This document shows, piece by piece, positions 1 to 7,963 of a DNA stretch of 64,000 bases; the first letter of the stretch is position 1, and each line of letters starts with the position of its first letter. The position numbers and the translations under genes are program-made. The notes under the pieces were generated by a model. It was not told where the DNA came from. It was given only the letters and a program-made list of their open reading frames with translations, and made no database searches. The stretch is from Devosia sp. ZB163 (GTDB taxonomy: Bacteria > Pseudomonadota > Alphaproteobacteria > Rhizobiales > Devosiaceae): contig NZ_JAQRMY010000001.1 in assembly GCF_028613635.1 (NCBI RefSeq), positions 601,778-665,777 of the forward strand. The letters are read 5' to 3'.

Positions 1-822
1 GAAAAGCTCGGCATCCCGGGCTACGGCCTCGTGGCCAAGCAGAACGCCGGCAACACGCCGTTCCGCTTCATGCCGCAGATGTGGGCCTATGGTGGCGGCG
101 CGCTGGACGAAGCCTCGGCCGAGCCCGGCTACAAGGATGTCTGGATCAACAATGCCGGCTCCAAGGCTGCGCTCCAGGCTGCCTACCAGATGTATGCCGT
201 GGACAAGTCGGTCCCGACTTCCGCGCTGACCAACACGCAGGGTGAAAACCAGGCGCCGTTCATCGCCGGCAAGCTCGGCATGATGATCGCCCACCCGGCC
301 GAATACGCCAAGATGACCGACCTCGCCTCCAAGGCGACCGGTGCCGACAAGGCAGCGGCCGACGAAGTGGTGGCCAACATGCGCTATGGCCTGATCCCGG
401 CCGGTCCGGACGGCAAGCGCGCCGTGGTGTTCGGCGGTTCGAACATCCACGTCGTCAAGCCCGAGTTCGTGCAGGGCGGCAAGGTGGACGAGCAGGCCGT
501 CAAGGCTCTGATCTGCTTCTGGAACAGCCCGGAATGGTCGACCAGGCTCGCCTGGGTCGGCTCCAACCCCGGCAACATCAATGGCTTCCTGACCGACGCC
601 ATGAAGGAACGCCTGGACACCATCAAGTTCCTCGACGTCACCACCTCGATGTTGCCCAACGGCATCCCGTTCCCGGTGATCCCGCAGGCTCCGGAAATCA
701 TGAACATCATCGTTCCGGACATGCTGCAGAACGCTCTCACCGGCAACATGACGGTCGACCAGGCGGCCGATGATGCGGCTGCCAAGGTGCAGGCCATCGT
801 CGACGGCGGCGGCGGCATCTGA
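1..822 (+). CDS. ABC transporter sugar-binding protein, 5'-truncated by window edge
   Basis: C-terminal 273 residues of a periplasmic solute-binding protein of the family 1 (MalE-like) type. The reading frame is open from base 1, so the start and signal peptide lie upstream. The visible part has typical ligand-binding-lobe features: a tryptophan-rich MWAYGGGALDE stretch, a GKLGMMI strand, and a late FWNSPEWSTRLAW helix. It is followed by a strong hairpin and then two permeases and an ATPase on the same strand, so it should be the binding component of that importer. The downstream sugar-acid dehydratases suggest a uronate, aldonate or related ligand, but specificity cannot be read from the sequence. 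Confidence 0.9.
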   Translation, partial: EKLGIPGYGLVAKQNAGNTPFRFMPQMWAYGGGALDEASAEPGYKDVWINNAGSKAALQAAYQMYAVDKSVPTSALTNTQGENQAPFIAGKLGMMIAHPAEYAKMTDLASKATGADKAAADEVVANMRYGLIPAGPDGKRAVVFGGSNIHVVKPEFVQGGKVDEQAVKALICFWNSPEWSTRLAWVGSNPGNINGFLTDAMKERLDTIKFLDVTTSMLPNGIPFPVIPQAPEIMNIIVPDMLQNALTGNMTVDQAADDAAAKVQAIVDGGGGI

Positions 823-844
823 TCGCCTGATCCATCTGATCTCG

Positions 845-875
845 GACCGGCGGCATCGCCGCCGGTCTCTTATTC
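845..875 (+). terminator. GC-rich hairpin after the binding-protein gene (attenuator or mRNA stabiliser)
   Basis: A perfect 10-bp inverted repeat (845-854 with 858-867, 3-nt loop) is followed by TCTTATTCTC. It sits between the binding-protein stop and the first permease. Such hairpins commonly let binding proteins be made in excess over membrane components; that role is inferred. Confidence 0.65.
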
Positions 876-896
876 TCACCAACTAGGGTATGCGCT

Positions 897-1856
897 GTGA
901 GCACCGTTCAGGGACAAGCCATCTTCCGCGACGTGCCCGAGCCCAAGCGCGTCGGCCTTCGCCAGAAGGTCTGGAACAGCCGGTTCGACTATCTGTATGT
1001 GGCGCCGGCGATCATCGTGATGCTGATCGTCATCGGCTACCCGATCTACTACACGATCGAGCTGAGCTTCTTTAACACGCCGGCGAGCCTGGCGCTCAGC
1101 GCCAAGCAGTTCAACGGCCTCGACAACTACGTCACCATCCTGACCAGCCCGATCTTCTGGAAGGTCACCTGGCAGACGGTCGTGTGGACCGTGGTCTCCA
1201 CCTTCTTCGCTTTCATGATCGGCCTCGGCGCCGCGCTTGCCCTGCATCGCGAGTTCGCCGGCCGCGGGGTCCTGCGCGCAATCCTGCTCATTCCGTGGGT
1301 GGTGAGCGCCGTGGCGGCCTCGTATGTGTGGAAGTGGCTCTATCACTCCGACTTCGGCGCCATCAGCGCGATGCTGACGCAGGTCGGCCTCGTCGACAAG
1401 CCGATCAACTTCATCGACAACACCAGCACCTCGCTCTACGCGCTGATCGTCGTGAACGTGTGGAAGGAATTCTCCTTCGCCATGATCATGCTGATGGCGG
1501 GCCTGCAGACGGTGCCCGATACGCTGCTGCGCGCTGCGCAGGTCGATGGTGCGAGCCCGTGGCAGCGCTTCTGGCACGTCACGTTCCCGCATCTTCGCGG
1601 CGTGTCGATGGTCACCCTGCTGCTGCTCGCGGTGCAGAACTTCAACTCCTTCATCATCCCCTGGATCATGACCGGCGGCGGCCCGGCCGGCTCGTCGGAC
1701 ATCTGGATCACCCATATCTACCAGCTCGCCTTCGGGCGGCAGCGCTGGGGCGTCGCCTCGGCCTATGCGGTGATCCTGTTCATCGTGATGATGGTGCTCG
1801 GCTACTTCTATGTCCGTGCATTGACCAAGGGCGACGACGCGAGGGCCGCCACATGA
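897..1856 (+). CDS. Sugar ABC transporter permease (MalF/UgpA type)
   Basis: A 319-residue inner-membrane permease of the binding-protein-dependent family. It has an N-terminal cytoplasmic segment, a first membrane helix near residues 35-60, and about five more helices. The EAA-type coupling loop is visible as LRAAQVDGASPWQRFWHVTFP, the site that contacts the ATPase. The start is GTG, with AGGG ten bases upstream; an ATG at 890 is in another frame. The stop overlaps the next gene's start in an ATGA, so the two permeases are translationally coupled and should form a heterodimer. Confidence 0.92.
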   Translation: MSTVQGQAIFRDVPEPKRVGLRQKVWNSRFDYLYVAPAIIVMLIVIGYPIYYTIELSFFNTPASLALSAKQFNGLDNYVTILTSPIFWKVTWQTVVWTVVSTFFAFMIGLGAALALHREFAGRGVLRAILLIPWVVSAVAASYVWKWLYHSDFGAISAMLTQVGLVDKPINFIDNTSTSLYALIVVNVWKEFSFAMIMLMAGLQTVPDTLLRAAQVDGASPWQRFWHVTFPHLRGVSMVTLLLLAVQNFNSFIIPWIMTGGGPAGSSDIWITHIYQLAFGRQRWGVASAYAVILFIVMMVLGYFYVRALTKGDDARAAT

Positions 1857-2731
1857 CCGCAATAACCGAAGCTGCGGTGACGCAACGCAAGGGCGCCGGC
1901 GGCTGGCGCTGGAGCGGACGGATCTTCCTCCTTCTGCTGCTCGGCTTCACCGTGATGCCGATGATCTGGATGTTCATCACCTCGCTGAAGACGGGTTTTG
2001 CCGCCATGCAATACCCGCCGCAGTGGTGGCCGTCCGAGCCGACGCTCGAGAACTACTGGCGCCTGATCGATCCGTCGGGCAGCGTCGGCCGCGACTTCGT
2101 GCAGTATTTCCTGAACAGCGTGTGGGTTTCGACCCTCACGACCATCCTCGCGGTGGTGGTAGCGGTGCCGGCGGCCTATGCGTTCTCGCGCTTCCGCTTC
2201 CCCGGCCGCACCTTCCTGTTCTTTGCGGTGCTGCTCAGGAACATGTTCCCGGCCGTGGTCTTCCTCGTGCCGCTGTTCATCCTGATGAAGGCGCTCGGGC
2301 TGGTGAACACCCACGGCTCGCTGATCCTCACCTACCTGACGTTCGGCCTGCCGCTCGCCATCTGGCTGCTCAAGGGGTTCTACGACAACATCCCGGTGCA
2401 GCTCGAACAGGCGGCCCGCATCGACGGCGCGACGCGCTTCCAGGCGTTCTTCCTGATCGTCATGCCGCTGTCGACGCCGGGCATCATCGCCACCTCGATC
2501 TACAGCTTCATCGGCGCCTGGAACGAGTACATCTACGCCTACACGTTCCTGACCCGGCACGATCAGATGACCCTGCCGGTCGGCATCCAGCGCTTCTTCT
2601 CGGAGAACGCCACGGATTGGCCGGGGCTGATGGCGGCCACCTTCATGATGAGCATCCCCGTCGTGGTGCTGTTCCTCGTCCTGCAACGCTACTTCGTGCG
2701 TGCCCTGACCGAGGGCGCCGTGAAGCACTAG
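1853..2731 (+). CDS. Sugar ABC transporter permease (MalG type)
   Basis: A 292-residue second permease subunit. The start is the ATG of the ATGA overlap with the previous gene; a longer upstream reading frame exists but only shadows the first permease. A short basic N-terminus leads into a helix around residues 25-45. The coupling loop [20 protein letters not shown] is followed by P-L-S-T-P-G, as is typical of MalG relatives. It partners with the 897-1856 product in the membrane. Confidence 0.92.
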   Translation: MTAITEAAVTQRKGAGGWRWSGRIFLLLLLGFTVMPMIWMFITSLKTGFAAMQYPPQWWPSEPTLENYWRLIDPSGSVGRDFVQYFLNSVWVSTLTTILAVVVAVPAAYAFSRFRFPGRTFLFFAVLLRNMFPAVVFLVPLFILMKALGLVNTHGSLILTYLTFGLPLAIWLLKGFYDNIPVQLEQAARIDGATRFQAFFLIVMPLSTPGIIATSIYSFIGAWNEYIYAYTFLTRHDQMTLPVGIQRFFSENATDWPGLMAATFMMSIPVVVLFLVLQRYFVRALTEGAVKH

Positions 2732-2732
2732 T

Positions 2733-2785
2733 GCGCTCCGAGGAGCGCGACCAAACAAGACCCAGAGCGGTTCGACGAACCGCTC
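2733..2785 (+). other. Two consecutive hairpins between permease and ATPase genes
   Basis: GCGCTC/GAGCGC (2733-2738 with 2743-2748) and GAGCGGTTC/GAACCGCTC (2765-2773 with 2777-2785) lie in the 76-bp gap. Neither is followed by a T-run, so mRNA processing or stabilisation is more likely than termination. Confidence 0.4.
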
Positions 2786-2807
2786 CTGCCTATGGAAAGC
2801 TAAGTTT

Positions 2808-3908
2808 ATGGCTCAGGTTGTCCTCAAAGACGTGGTGAAGAATTACGGCGACGTCTATGCCGTGAACCACGTGTCACTGACCGTCGAGGACGGGGAGTTC
2901 GTCGCACTGGTCGGCCCTTCGGGCTGCGGCAAGACCACGACGCTCAATCTCGTCGCCGGCCTCATTCCGATGTCGGGCGGCACGATCAGCATCGGCGACC
3001 GCGACGTCACCGATCTCGATCCGAAGGACCGGGACATCGCCATGGTGTTCCAGAACTACGCGCTCTATCCGCAGAAGTCGGTCTACAAGAACCTCGCCTT
3101 CCCGCTGCAGATGCGCAAGCTCCCCAAGGACGAGATCGACAAGCGCGTCCAGGCCGCGGCCAAGACGCTCGATATCGTCCACCTGCTGGAGCGCAAGCCG
3201 CGCGAGCTTTCGGGCGGCCAGCAGCAGCGCGTTGCCCTCGGCCGTGCGCTCGTGCGCGAGCCGCGCGCCTTCCTGATGGACGAGCCGCTGTCGAACCTCG
3301 ACGCCAAGCTGCGCGTGCAGATGCGTTCGGAGATCAAGCGCTTCCACCAGGACCTCAACGCCACCATCATCTATGTGACGCACGACCAGCTCGAGGCCGT
3401 CACCATGTCCGACAAGATGGCGGTGATGAACGGCGGGTTCCTGCAGCAGTACGACAGCCCGGCCAACGTCTTCGCCAACCCGGTGAACATGTTCGTCGCC
3501 AGCTTCGTCGGCTCGCCGGCAATGAGCCTCGTGCCGCTGACCGCGGTGACCAAGGGGACCGACGTCGTCCTCGCCAGCCCCGAGGGCTGGGAACTGCCGC
3601 TGAACGCCGCCAACGCCAAGAAGGCGCTGAGCGCCAAGTCGAACAAGGTGGTGCTGGGTGGCCGTCACTCGACCATCAAGGTGCACAAGGCGCAGGTGCC
3701 GGGCTCGGTGCCGGGCAAGGTCTACACGGTCGAGCCGACCGGCGACGTCACCTTCGCCCAGGTCTTCGTTTCGGGCGCCGTGGTCAATGTCAGCGTCGAT
3801 CCGACCTTCCTGCTTCGGCCGGACGAGCCGGTGTTCATCGAGTTCGACCAGAACCGCATGCACCTGTTCGACGGCGAAACCGAAATGGCGCTGAAGCTGG
3901 CGGACTGA
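2808..3908 (+). CDS. Sugar ABC transporter ATP-binding protein (MalK/UgpC family)
   Basis: A 366-residue ATPase. The Walker A motif GPSGCGKTT is near residue 37, the Q-loop is in [10 protein letters not shown], the signature is [15 protein letters not shown], Walker B is [13 protein letters not shown], and the switch histidine is in YVTHDQ. The C-terminal ~120 residues form the OB-fold regulatory domain typical of MalK/UgpC proteins, ending in a TOBE-like strand set. It energises the two permeases upstream. It may also serve the importer at 11556-14935, which has no ATPase gene of its own; this is inference from gene content. Confidence 0.93.
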   Translation: MAQVVLKDVVKNYGDVYAVNHVSLTVEDGEFVALVGPSGCGKTTTLNLVAGLIPMSGGTISIGDRDVTDLDPKDRDIAMVFQNYALYPQKSVYKNLAFPLQMRKLPKDEIDKRVQAAAKTLDIVHLLERKPRELSGGQQQRVALGRALVREPRAFLMDEPLSNLDAKLRVQMRSEIKRFHQDLNATIIYVTHDQLEAVTMSDKMAVMNGGFLQQYDSPANVFANPVNMFVASFVGSPAMSLVPLTAVTKGTDVVLASPEGWELPLNAANAKKALSAKSNKVVLGGRHSTIKVHKAQVPGSVPGKVYTVEPTGDVTFAQVFVSGAVVNVSVDPTFLLRPDEPVFIEFDQNRMHLFDGETEMALKLAD

Positions 3909-3935
3909 CGATCCCATCTGTTTGAAGTCGCGCGG

Positions 3936-4040
3936 CTCCCTTCTCCCTTGAGGAGAGGGACAGGGGGTTGGGGACGCGCGGCTCCTGTCGTGCCTGCTGC
4001 ACTCCTCTCTCCCTAAACCCTCCCCTCAGGGCGGAGGGAG
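3936..4040. repeat. RIME-like intergenic palindromic repeat, copy 1 (degenerate)
   Basis: The gap between the ATPase and the dehydratase contains a CTCCCTTCTCCCTTGAGGAG segment and, about 65 bp on, a related CCCTCCCCTCAGGGCGGAGG segment. Both are CCCTCTCCCC-type hairpins like those at 13363, 18463 and 21864. The right arm supplies a GGAGGGAG that could be mistaken for a ribosome-binding site of an ATG at 4044. Confidence 0.55.
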
Positions 4041-4061
4041 GCAATGGTCAGTGGACATCAA

Positions 4062-5273
4062 ATGAAGATCAAGGAAATCAAGGTCATCGTCTGCTCCCCG
4101 GGGCGCAACTTCGTCACGGTGAAGGTGATCACCGACGAAGGCGTCTACGGCATCGGCGATGGCACGGTGAACGGCCGCGAACTGGCGGTTGTCTCGTACC
4201 TGCAGGACCACATCGCGCCGACGCTGATCGGCAAGGACCCGCTCCGCACCGAGGACATCTGGCAGTATCTCTACAAGGGCGCCTACTGGCGCCGCGGCCC
4301 GATCACCATGGCCGCCATCGCCGCCATCGACATGGCGCTGTGGGACATCAAGGCCAAGGTTGCCAACATGCCGCTCTACCAGCTGCTCGGCGGCCGGTCG
4401 CGCGACAAGGTGATGGTCTACAAGCACGTCGGCGGCCTCGACATCAGCGAAGTGACCGAAGGCGTCATCCGGATGCGCGAGCAGGGGCTCGACGCCATCC
4501 GCGCCCAGGTCTCGATCCCCGGCCTGCCGCCGATCTACGGCACCGGCCCCTCCACCGACCAGGCCGCCGGCGGCATGATCAAGCCGATGGTGACCGAGGA
4601 AGTCTGGGCGACGCACAAGTACCTGCCGCTGGTGCCCAAGCTGTTCGACAAGCTTCGCGACGCCGTCGGCTGGGACGTGCACCTCTTGCACGACGTGCAT
4701 CACCGCCTGACCCCGATCGAGGCAGCGCGGCTGGGCAAGGACCTCGAGCCTTACCGCCTGTTCTGGCTCGAGGACGCGATCCCCGCCGAGCTCCAGGAAG
4801 GCTTCCGCATCATCCGCCAGCACACCACGCAGCCCTTGGCCGTGGGCGAGGTGTTCAACTCGATCTACGACACCACGACGCTGATTTCCGAGCAGCTGAT
4901 CGACTACATCCGCGTCACGGCCGTGCATGCGGGTGGCGTCACCGGCATCAAGAAGATCTTCGACTACGCCTCGATCTACCACGTGAAGTCGGCCTGCCAC
5001 GGCCCGATGGACATGTCGCCCGCCACCATGGGCGCCAATATCCACGTCGACACCGCGATCTCGAACTTCGGCATCCAGGAGTTCACCGGCTACACCAAGG
5101 AGACGTACGACGTCTTCAAGTGCGACTGGCGCTATGACCGCGGCTACCTCTACCCCAACGAGACGCCCGGCCACGGCACCGATATCGATGAAGAGCTGGC
5201 GGCCAAGTACCCCTATGCCGCCGCCTACCTGCCGGTCGCCCGGCTGGAAGACGGCTCGATGACCAGCTGGTGA
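4062..5273 (+). CDS. manD: D-mannonate dehydratase of the enolase superfamily (ManD/RspA family)
   Basis: A 403-residue enolase-superfamily enzyme. The sequence follows the ManD subgroup throughout: N-terminal [35 protein letters not shown], the [12 protein letters not shown] barrel segment supplying the metal-binding Asp, then [10 protein letters not shown] and AVGEVFNS with the other two metal-binding Glu residues, and a C-terminus in [12 protein letters not shown]. ManD proteins dehydrate D-mannonate (some D-gluconate) to 2-keto-3-deoxygluconate. The start was placed at ATG 4062 because family members begin MKI; an in-frame ATG at 4044 has a better-looking ribosome site, but that lies in the repeat. 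It ends 10 bp before the next dehydratase. Confidence 0.88.
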   Translation: MKIKEIKVIVCSPGRNFVTVKVITDEGVYGIGDGTVNGRELAVVSYLQDHIAPTLIGKDPLRTEDIWQYLYKGAYWRRGPITMAAIAAIDMALWDIKAKVANMPLYQLLGGRSRDKVMVYKHVGGLDISEVTEGVIRMREQGLDAIRAQVSIPGLPPIYGTGPSTDQAAGGMIKPMVTEEVWATHKYLPLVPKLFDKLRDAVGWDVHLLHDVHHRLTPIEAARLGKDLEPYRLFWLEDAIPAELQEGFRIIRQHTTQPLAVGEVFNSIYDTTTLISEQLIDYIRVTAVHAGGVTGIKKIFDYASIYHVKSACHGPMDMSPATMGANIHVDTAISNFGIQEFTGYTKETYDVFKCDWRYDRGYLYPNETPGHGTDIDEELAAKYPYAAAYLPVARLEDGSMTSW

Positions 5274-5283
5274 GGGCCACCCC

Positions 5284-6447
5284 ATGAAGATCACTGCAAT
5301 CAAGCCCTTCCCCGTCTGGGTCGGGCATCGCAATCAGCTGATCGTCAAGATCGAGACCGACGAGGGCATTTTCGGCTGGGGCGAGAGCGGCCTGTCGGGC
5401 CGCGAGAAGGCAGTGGTGGGTGCCCTCGAGCACTATGCCCAGTTCCTCGTCGGCAAGGACCCGTTCCGCATCGGCGCCATCTGGCAGGAGCTCTACCGCA
5501 GCCAGTATTTCGAGGGCGGCCGCGTGCTGCTCGCCGCCCAGTCGGCCATCGACATCGCGCTCCATGACATCAAGGGCAAGGCGCTCGGCGTTCCCGTCTA
5601 CGAACTCCTCGGCGGCAAGCACCGCGAGTTCATCCCGACCTTCGCCTCGACCGGCGCCATCACCGAGAGCGGTGACGAGACGATCGAGGAAGCCAAGAAA
5701 CTCATCGCCCGCGGCTGGTCCACCATCCGCTTCTTCCCCGCCGCCTGGAATGATGCGTCCGGGATCTTCGAGCCGCGCGAGAGCGTGGGCAAGACCGCGA
5801 AGTTCCTGATCCGGGCGCGCAAGGAGTTGGGCGAGGACGTGGTGCTCGGCATCGACTACCACCACCGCCTGTCGGTCGCCGAGACGGCGAGCTTCTGCCA
5901 GAAGATGCCGTCGGGCACGATCGACTTCCTCGAGGAGCCGATCCGCGACGAGACGCCCGAAGCCTACGAGTCGCTGCGCACGCTGACGGACGTGCAGTTC
6001 GCCATCGGCGAGGAGTTTGCCTCGAAGTGGCAGTTCCTGCCCTACATCGAGCGCGGCATCCACCAGTACAACCGGCTCGACCTCTGCAATGTCGGCGGCT
6101 TCACCGAGGCGATGAAGGTCGCCGGCTGGAGTGAGGCGCACTATGTCGACCTGATGCCGCACAACCCGCTGGGTCCGATCTGCACGGCGGCGACGATCCA
6201 TTTCTCGGCTGCGACGCCCAACTTCTTCGCGCTCGAAGTGCGCGCCAACGCCACCGACCTTTATGCCGGCACGCCCACAGCGGACCTGTTCCCTGAGATG
6301 CCGATGCTCGATGGCGCCGTGTTCCAGGTGCCCAACGGGCCCGGCCTCGGCATCGAGGTCAACGAGAAGATGCTGGAAAAAGACAGTTTCAAATTCTGGG
6401 AGGCACCGCACCTGCGCCGTCGCGACGGTTCGGTCACCAACTGGTAA
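5284..6447 (+). CDS. Enolase-superfamily sugar-acid dehydratase (galactonate dehydratase-like)
   Basis: A 387-residue protein of the mandelate racemase/muconate lactonizing enzyme family. The capping domain is N-terminal (EGIFGWGESGLSGREKAV). Barrel residues include LGIDYHHR (Asp ligand plus an acid/base His, as in DgoD-type enzymes), DFLEEPI and AIGEEF (Glu ligands) and DLMPHNPLGP (the late His). This Asp-x-His pattern and the LMPHNPLGP motif point to the galactonate dehydratase subgroup, but the real substrate may be another aldonate or uronate. It is co-transcribed with the ManD-like enzyme upstream and the RraA-like gene 29 bp downstream. Confidence 0.85.
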   Translation: MKITAIKPFPVWVGHRNQLIVKIETDEGIFGWGESGLSGREKAVVGALEHYAQFLVGKDPFRIGAIWQELYRSQYFEGGRVLLAAQSAIDIALHDIKGKALGVPVYELLGGKHREFIPTFASTGAITESGDETIEEAKKLIARGWSTIRFFPAAWNDASGIFEPRESVGKTAKFLIRARKELGEDVVLGIDYHHRLSVAETASFCQKMPSGTIDFLEEPIRDETPEAYESLRTLTDVQFAIGEEFASKWQFLPYIERGIHQYNRLDLCNVGGFTEAMKVAGWSEAHYVDLMPHNPLGPICTAATIHFSAATPNFFALEVRANATDLYAGTPTADLFPEMPMLDGAVFQVPNGPGLGIEVNEKMLEKDSFKFWEAPHLRRRDGSVTNW

Positions 6448-6476
6448 AGCCACATCTCATTTTGGAGGAGACACAT

Positions 6477-7247
6477 ATGGTCCACGTCATGCAAAGCCCG
6501 ATCCCGGCGTTCAAGCGTCCGAGCAAGGACATCATCGCCGCGCTGAAGGATATCGGCACCGCCACCGTCGCCGGCTCGCTCGGCCATTCCGGCTTCCGCA
6601 ACCCGCACATGATCGGCCCGGTCAGCCAGTACAAGGGCAAGTCGATCGTCGGCACGGCGCTGACGCTGCAGTTCATGCCGCAGCGCCCCGACCTGTTCAG
6701 CGAGGGCGAGTATTCGGATCCCGAAAAGCAGCTGCACCGCCACGTGCTCTACGAAGTCGAGGAGAACGACGTGGTCGTGGTCGACGCGCGCGGCGACCTG
6801 AGCTCGGGCGTGTTCGGCGACATGATGTCGACCTACTTCAAGGGCCGCAAGGGCGCCGGCATCGTCATCGACGGCGTGATGCGCGACAAGCCCAATGTCG
6901 ACAAGCTCGACCTCGCCATCTGGATGCGCGGCTGGACCCCGAACTACCACGTTCAGGTCTCGATCTGGCCGTCGGCGGTGAACGTGCCGATCTCCTGCGG
7001 CGGCGTCATGGTCATCCCGGGCGACATCATCATGGCCGATGACGACGGCGTCGTGGTGCTGCCGCAGTCGATGGCCGAAAAGGTCATCGAGGATTCCAAG
7101 AAGCACGCCGAGTGGGAAGTGTTCAGCCGCGAGAAGCTGACGGCCGGTGAATCGCTCCGCCGCTACTACCCGCTGCACCCCGATGCCGAGGAAGAGTACC
7201 AGGCCTGGCGCAAGGCCAAGGGCCTGCCGCCCAGCCCGAGCCACTGA
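6477..7247 (+). CDS. RraA-fold protein, possible class II 2-keto-3-deoxy acid aldolase
   Basis: A 256-residue member of the RraA/HMG-CHA aldolase fold. It has the conserved glycine-rich phosphate-type loop and an IDGVMRD motif; the DG-x-x-RD residues bind metal and pyruvate in HMG/CHA aldolases. RraA proper, an RNase E inhibitor, is about 160 residues. This longer form, co-transcribed with two sugar-acid dehydratases, fits better as a catabolic aldolase cleaving the 2-keto-3-deoxy product; that function is inferred. The start is the ATG preceded by GGAGGAG seven bases upstream; a TTG at 6462 overlaps that site and was rejected. A strong terminator follows. Confidence 0.82.
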   Translation: MVHVMQSPIPAFKRPSKDIIAALKDIGTATVAGSLGHSGFRNPHMIGPVSQYKGKSIVGTALTLQFMPQRPDLFSEGEYSDPEKQLHRHVLYEVEENDVVVVDARGDLSSGVFGDMMSTYFKGRKGAGIVIDGVMRDKPNVDKLDLAIWMRGWTPNYHVQVSIWPSAVNVPISCGGVMVIPGDIIMADDDGVVVLPQSMAEKVIEDSKKHAEWEVFSREKLTAGESLRRYYPLHPDAEEEYQAWRKAKGLPPSPSH

Positions 7248-7268
7248 GGCAGCAAGAGAGACTCCGGA

Positions 7269-7299
7269 AAAGGGCGCCCCAGTGGCGCCCTTTGCTTTT
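7269..7299 (+). terminator. Intrinsic terminator of the first operon
   Basis: A 10-bp perfect stem AAAGGGCGCC/GGCGCCCTTT (7269-7278 with 7284-7293) with a 5-nt loop is followed by GCTTTTG. It ends the operon and lies just before a gene on the other strand. Confidence 0.85.
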
Positions 7300-7310
7300 G
7301 GTGGGCGGCG

Positions 7311-7886
7311 CTAGCTCGGCTGCTGCACGAGATCGAAGACGTATCGCGCGCGATCAATGGCGAGGAACTGGGGCACGGCATCGAGCGAGGGTGTCCAGCC
7401 CGCAAGACTGTTGCGGCCCTGCAGAATGGGCTCCGGCGCACCGAACCGGATGGTGCCTCGGCCATCGGCGCGCTCGCTGAGGTCGATCGCCGGCAGCTTC
7501 GCGCGATCAACGGCCGTGAATCGTCCGGGCGGTGCGGCGCGCATGACGAGCACGCGCCGATCCGTGACGGCATACTGCGTCCTGCTGCGCAGCCAGGCGT
7601 CGAGCAGGAACCTGCCGACAACGAAGTAGAGCCCGGCAACGATGAACAGGACGCCGAACAGCGCGAAGAAGTCGGGCGCTCCGTAGTTCGAGGCCAGCAT
7701 CGTCCAGTAGATGGAGAAGCCGAGGAAGACGAGGCTGGAGGGGATCAGCAGGGCGTCGCGTCGTGTGAGCAGCAGTCCCTGCGCCGGGCGCCCTTCCCAC
7801 AGGATGTGCTCCCCGGCGAGCAGGCGCCCCTGAATGTATCTGTCGTCCACACCAAAGCCCCCAATGGTGGGCGAGTGTTGCACCAT
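7311..7886 (-). CDS. Bacterial PH-domain-like membrane protein, unknown function
   Basis: A 191-residue protein. After an EHILWEGRP segment there are two adjacent hydrophobic helices (about residues 47-70 and 75-98), then YAVTDRRVLVM and a beta-rich C-terminal half. The ILWEGRP...YAVTDRRV arrangement is that of small bacterial PH-domain membrane proteins (bPH/YdbT-like). No function is known for such proteins here, and no operon partner is evident. The start is uncertain because no good ribosome site precedes the ATG. Confidence 0.75.
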   Translation of the reverse strand: MVQHSPTIGGFGVDDRYIQGRLLAGEHILWEGRPAQGLLLTRRDALLIPSSLVFLGFSIYWTMLASNYGAPDFFALFGVLFIVAGLYFVVGRFLLDAWLRSRTQYAVTDRRVLVMRAAPPGRFTAVDRAKLPAIDLSERADGRGTIRFGAPEPILQGRNSLAGWTPSLDAVPQFLAIDRARYVFDLVQQPS

Positions 7887-7941
7887 GGGAGAGGGGAGTT
7901 CAACGGCAGCCCCGTTCTTGACAGATCGACCCGTCGCGATA

Positions 7942-7953
7942 CTGGTATACTAG
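7942..7953. promoter_or_regulatory. UxuR/ExuR-like GntR operator candidate
   Basis: CTGGTATACTAG lies 11 bp upstream of the GH38-like gene. Its core TGGTATACTA is close to the TTGGTATACCAA palindrome recognised by UxuR/ExuR-type GntR regulators of hexuronate genes. A TTGACA lies at 7918-7923. Regulation by the GntR at 15185 is possible but unproven. Confidence 0.45.
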
Positions 7954-7963
7954 ATCAACAAGA

